Source of the DNA: Citrobacter sp. Cu233
GTDB taxonomy: Bacteria > Pseudomonadota > Gammaproteobacteria > Enterobacterales > Enterobacteriaceae
DNA length: 64,000 bases
Direction of reading: 5' to 3'
Assembly: GCF_030332225.1 (NCBI RefSeq)
Contig: NZ_JAOWIF010000035.1
Location: forward strand, 124,001 to 188,000
Shown here: positions 61,649 through 64,000 of the stretch, one piece after another
Layout of the letters: each line of letters begins with the position of its first letter
How positions within the stretch are numbered: position 1 is the stretch's first letter
Program-made: the position numbers and the translations under genes
Notes under the pieces: generated by a model
The model's input: the letters and a program-made list of their open reading frames with translations, nothing else
Told to the model about the DNA's origin: nothing
Databases searched by the model: none

Positions 61649-61667
61649 AATGGAACGTTGTTTTAAT
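61649..61667 (+). promoter_or_regulatory. KdgR-like operator upstream of kdgK
   Basis: AATGGAACGTTGTTTTAAT agrees with the KdgR consensus (AATRAAAYNNYRTTTYATT) at all but two positions. It lies 66 bases before the kdgK ATG, where the E. coli repressor KdgR acts. Confidence 0.65.
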
Positions 61668-61732
61668 ATAGTTGACCACTTAACACCCACAGCGCACACT
61701 AACGCTAATTTTTTTCAGAGCAGGTTACGACT

Positions 61733-62662
61733 ATGTCCAGGAAGATTGCCGTGATTGGCGAATGCATGATTGAGCTGTCACAGAAAGGCGCTGACGTTCA
61801 GCGCGGATTCGGTGGCGACACGTTGAATACATCCGTTTATATTGCCCGTCAGGTCGATTCTGCGGCCCTTTCCGTACATTACGTCACGGCGCTGGGCACT
61901 GACAGTTTCAGCCAGCAAATGCTGGAATCCTGGCAGGGCGAAAACGTCGATACGTCATTAACCCAGCGTATGGAAAACCGCCTGCCGGGTCTCTATTACA
62001 TTGAGACTGACAGTACTGGCGAGCGCACCTTCTATTACTGGCGTAATGAAGCAGCGGCGAAATTCTGGCTGGAGAGTGAACAATCCGACGCCATTTGCAA
62101 AACGTTGGCGACATTCGACTACCTGTACCTGAGCGGAATCAGCCTGGCGATTTTAAGCCCGGCCAGCCGTGACAAACTGCTGTCGCTGCTGCGCGAGTGC
62201 CGCGCCAACGGCGGCAAGGTCATTTTTGACAACAACTACCGCCCGCGTCTGTGGAGCAGCAAAGAAGAAACTCAGCAGGTGTATCAGCAGATGCTGGAGT
62301 GCACCAATATTGCGTTCCTGACGCTGGACGATGAAGACGCGCTGTGGGGTGAAAAACCCGTAGAGGACGTGATTGCCCGGACTCACGCAGCTGGCGTACA
62401 GGAAGTGGTTGTGAAGCGCGGCGCAGACTCTTGCCTGGTGTCCATCGAGGGTGAAGAACTTATCGATGTACCGGCTGTAAAATTACCGAAAGAGAAAGTG
62501 ATCGATACCACAGCGGCAGGAGACTCCTTCAGTGCCGGGTATCTGGCAGTACGTTTAACCGGTGGCGATGCCGCAGAAGCCGCTAAACGCGGCCACCTGA
62601 CGGCAAGCACAGTTATTCAGCATCGCGGGGCGATTATCCCACGCGACGCCATGCCGCAATAA
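61733..62662 (+). CDS. kdgK: 2-keto-3-deoxygluconate kinase KdgK
   Basis: The 309-residue PfkB-family kinase matches E. coli KdgK. It has GGDTLNTSVYIARQ near the N-terminus and DTTAAGDSFSAGYLA from residue 258, with the catalytic Asp264. It phosphorylates KDG, the product of the UxuA step encoded at 27.5 kb, to KDPG for the Entner-Doudoroff aldolase. A BIME follows. Confidence 0.97.
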   Translation: MSRKIAVIGECMIELSQKGADVQRGFGGDTLNTSVYIARQVDSAALSVHYVTALGTDSFSQQMLESWQGENVDTSLTQRMENRLPGLYYIETDSTGERTFYYWRNEAAAKFWLESEQSDAICKTLATFDYLYLSGISLAILSPASRDKLLSLLRECRANGGKVIFDNNYRPRLWSSKEETQQVYQQMLECTNIAFLTLDDEDALWGEKPVEDVIARTHAAGVQEVVVKRGADSCLVSIEGEELIDVPAVKLPKEKVIDTTAAGDSFSAGYLAVRLTGGDAAEAAKRGHLTASTVIQHRGAIIPRDAMPQ

Positions 62663-62677
62663 CGTGTTGTTCTTCCA

Positions 62678-62742
62678 GGCCGGATAAGGCGTTAACACCG
62701 CATCCGGCATTGGGTACGCCGGGAGCGCTTCGCTTGCCCGGC
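62678..62742. repeat. BIME between kdgK and yhjJ
   Basis: GGCCGGATAAGGCG with CGCATCCGGC (62678-62708) is a REP, and GCCGGGAGCGC with GCTTGCCCGGC (62718-62742) a second hairpin, between two convergent genes. Confidence 0.88.
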
Positions 62743-62749
62743 TTACCCT

Positions 62750-64000
62750 TTACTGTACTGCCGGAATATCCGTCACTTCTGGGTGAGATTCATCCGTTTC
62801 AACCGGCGTTGCCACAGCAGTCGCTGGCACCATGATGCTATCCCATGTCGCCTGCAGATCCTTCATGTTGAACTCAGGTTCCCCTTTCGGCTGAAGCAGA
62901 ATGAGAGCCATATCCTGCGATAGCTGTTGACGCAAATCCTGATTCAACATCTCAACGGTCAGACCATTAAGGAAGTTCTGCCGTAAACGCTGATACTGTT
63001 CTGGCGCGATATCCACCACCTGGTTTTGCAACGAGCGCAAACGCTGGCTGATCAAAATATCGGTATCGGTGCGGCCGTAGGTGGCAAACAGTTTCTGCAA
63101 CTCCAGATTTTTTTGCGCCACCAGCGCATTGAACTCTTCTTCCGGCAGACCCTTGTCCCGCACTTTCGCCAGTTCGCGTGCCACCGTGCCCAGGTTCGCA
63201 TTTAGCTTATCGTTCGGCGATTCAACGTTAATGGCGCACTGTGCACGCAGGAACAGCACCCGACAGTCAAAGCCGAGGCCGATGTCTTTCGCGTTGTTCC
63301 TGGATAACGTCTGCTGAATATGCCAGAACAGCGCTTCACGGGCTAAATCGGCACGCCAGTAGCGTAACAACGCGGCGGATTCACGAATAGGTTGCCACGG
63401 CGCGTCCCACATGATGGAAAGACGATCCTGTCGTACCGCATCGGTCATAATGCTTACCGCTTCCGCACGCAGTGGAGAGAGCGTAGGCACCGGTGCCGGC
63501 GTTTCACGTTTTCCTTTTAACTCACCGAAGGTTTTATTGATTTGCTCAGCCACGCTGCGCGCGTCAACGTTACCGACGATAATTAGCGTCATTGCGTCCG
63601 GGGTATACCATTTCTGGTAGAACGACTGAATTTTTGCTGCATCAATCGGCTTTTTCAGCGGATCGGCGGGATCGTGTCCTAACAGCGTGGAGCCTTTCAG
63701 ACGATAACGCCACCACCCTTCTTTGGTATCCGTCGGCCATGTTGCCACCATATCTTCGCTGCTCAGCGCATGGTTAACCGTTTCAGGGGTAATGGTCAGC
63801 TTGCCGGAGATATTCGCCAGATATGAGAGCGACTCTTTCAGCAGGTCATTCCGGTTATTGGGCAAGCTAAGGTTATACAGCGTGGAATCATAGGAAACGA
63901 TAACGGGCGGCATGGGGCGTTTAGGATCAAACCCCTGCTGCCACAGAGAACGGGCTTGCGTGGCATCAAGGCCACCGCTTTGCGTCAGCGCGATACGTGG
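62750..64000 (-). CDS. yhjJ: M16 peptidase-like periplasmic protein YhjJ (5' end outside window)
   Basis: The frame is open to the right edge and matches E. coli YhjJ from about residue 81 to the C-terminus (ending HPEVTDIPAVQ); the first roughly 80 residues with the signal peptide are outside the window. An internal ATG at 63913 is not the start. YhjJ is related to M16 zinc peptidases such as pitrilysin, but the part seen lacks the HXXEH motif. It is reported as a periplasmic protein of unknown function. Confidence 0.94.
   Translation of the reverse strand, partial: PRIALTQSGGLDATQARSLWQQGFDPKRPMPPVIVSYDSTLYNLSLPNNRNDLLKESLSYLANISGKLTITPETVNHALSSEDMVATWPTDTKEGWWRYRLKGSTLLGHDPADPLKKPIDAAKIQSFYQKWYTPDAMTLIIVGNVDARSVAEQINKTFGELKGKRETPAPVPTLSPLRAEAVSIMTDAVRQDRLSIMWDAPWQPIRESAALLRYWRADLAREALFWHIQQTLSRNNAKDIGLGFDCRVLFLRAQCAINVESPNDKLNANLGTVARELAKVRDKGLPEEEFNALVAQKNLELQKLFATYGRTDTDILISQRLRSLQNQVVDIAPEQYQRLRQNFLNGLTVEMLNQDLRQQLSQDMALILLQPKGEPEFNMKDLQATWDSIMVPATAVATPVETDESHPEVTDIPAVQ

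Overview
The window looks like a chromosomal segment of an enteric bacterium close to Escherichia and Salmonella, most likely Citrobacter. Its backbone follows the E. coli K-12 order for minutes 77-79: yhhS-yhhT, acpT, nikR-yhhJ-rbbA-yhiI, yhiN-pitA-uspB-uspA-dtpB, rsmJ-prlC-rlmJ-gor, ccp(yhjA)-treF, yhjB-yhjC-yhjD-yhjE-yhjG-pdeH-kdgK-yhjJ. Products align with the E. coli proteins nearly end to end from memory; no database search was run. REP/BIME palindromes of the enterobacterial type sit in many gene borders. I saw no tRNA, rRNA, CRISPR array, transposase or integrase.

Region 1 (1-18.9 kb). After yhhS and yhhT lies a complete aryl polyene (APE) pigment operon of 18 tightly coupled genes in the order of the ape genes of Xenorhabdus. 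It encodes two acyl carrier proteins, an aryl ligase, ketosynthases, a chain-length-factor-like protein, a ketoreductase, two hot-dog dehydratases, a thioesterase, acyl/glycosyl transferases, a methyltransferase and an export set of LolA-like, MMPL and lipoprotein components. It ends in acpT, the phosphopantetheinyl transferase that is an orphan in K-12. nikR follows directly, without nikABCDE. A REP/BIME has inserted in frame into the signal-peptide region of the apeN lipoprotein gene.

Region 2 (18.9-31 kb). The exporter operon yhiI-rbbA-yhhJ (minus strand) is followed by accessory DNA. This holds two decayed minus-strand genes: a monooxygenase-domain gene with an in-frame amber codon, and an iron-dependent alcohol dehydrogenase reduced to its two ends. 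A divergent intact operon encodes an MFS acid-sugar transporter, a zinc dehydrogenase, mannonate dehydratase (UxuA) and fructuronate reductase (UxuB), with a convergent GntR/FCD regulator. A natural reading is a route from an aldonate such as L-gulonate through fructuronate and mannonate to 2-keto-3-deoxygluconate (KDG). The KDG kinase gene kdgK lies in the same window (61.7 kb) with a KdgR-like operator.

Region 3 (31-46.8 kb). Housekeeping genes yhiN to gor are interrupted by one extra divergent pair, a cysteine-containing Rrf2 regulator and an NDH-2-like flavoprotein. After gor, where K-12 has the ars/slp/gad acid-resistance block, there is only a D-tartrate dehydratase-like enolase-superfamily gene with a divergent LysR regulator.

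Region 4 (46.8-64 kb). ccp has a perfect FNR box and treF is intact. Between treF and yhjB are a membrane-anchored HEPN-like protein that lacks the usual motif histidine, a GNAT acetyltransferase and a short lysozyme-like protein missing two of three catalytic residues. An SDR gene divergent from yhjC is another addition. pdeH has a textbook FliA promoter. The window ends inside yhjJ.
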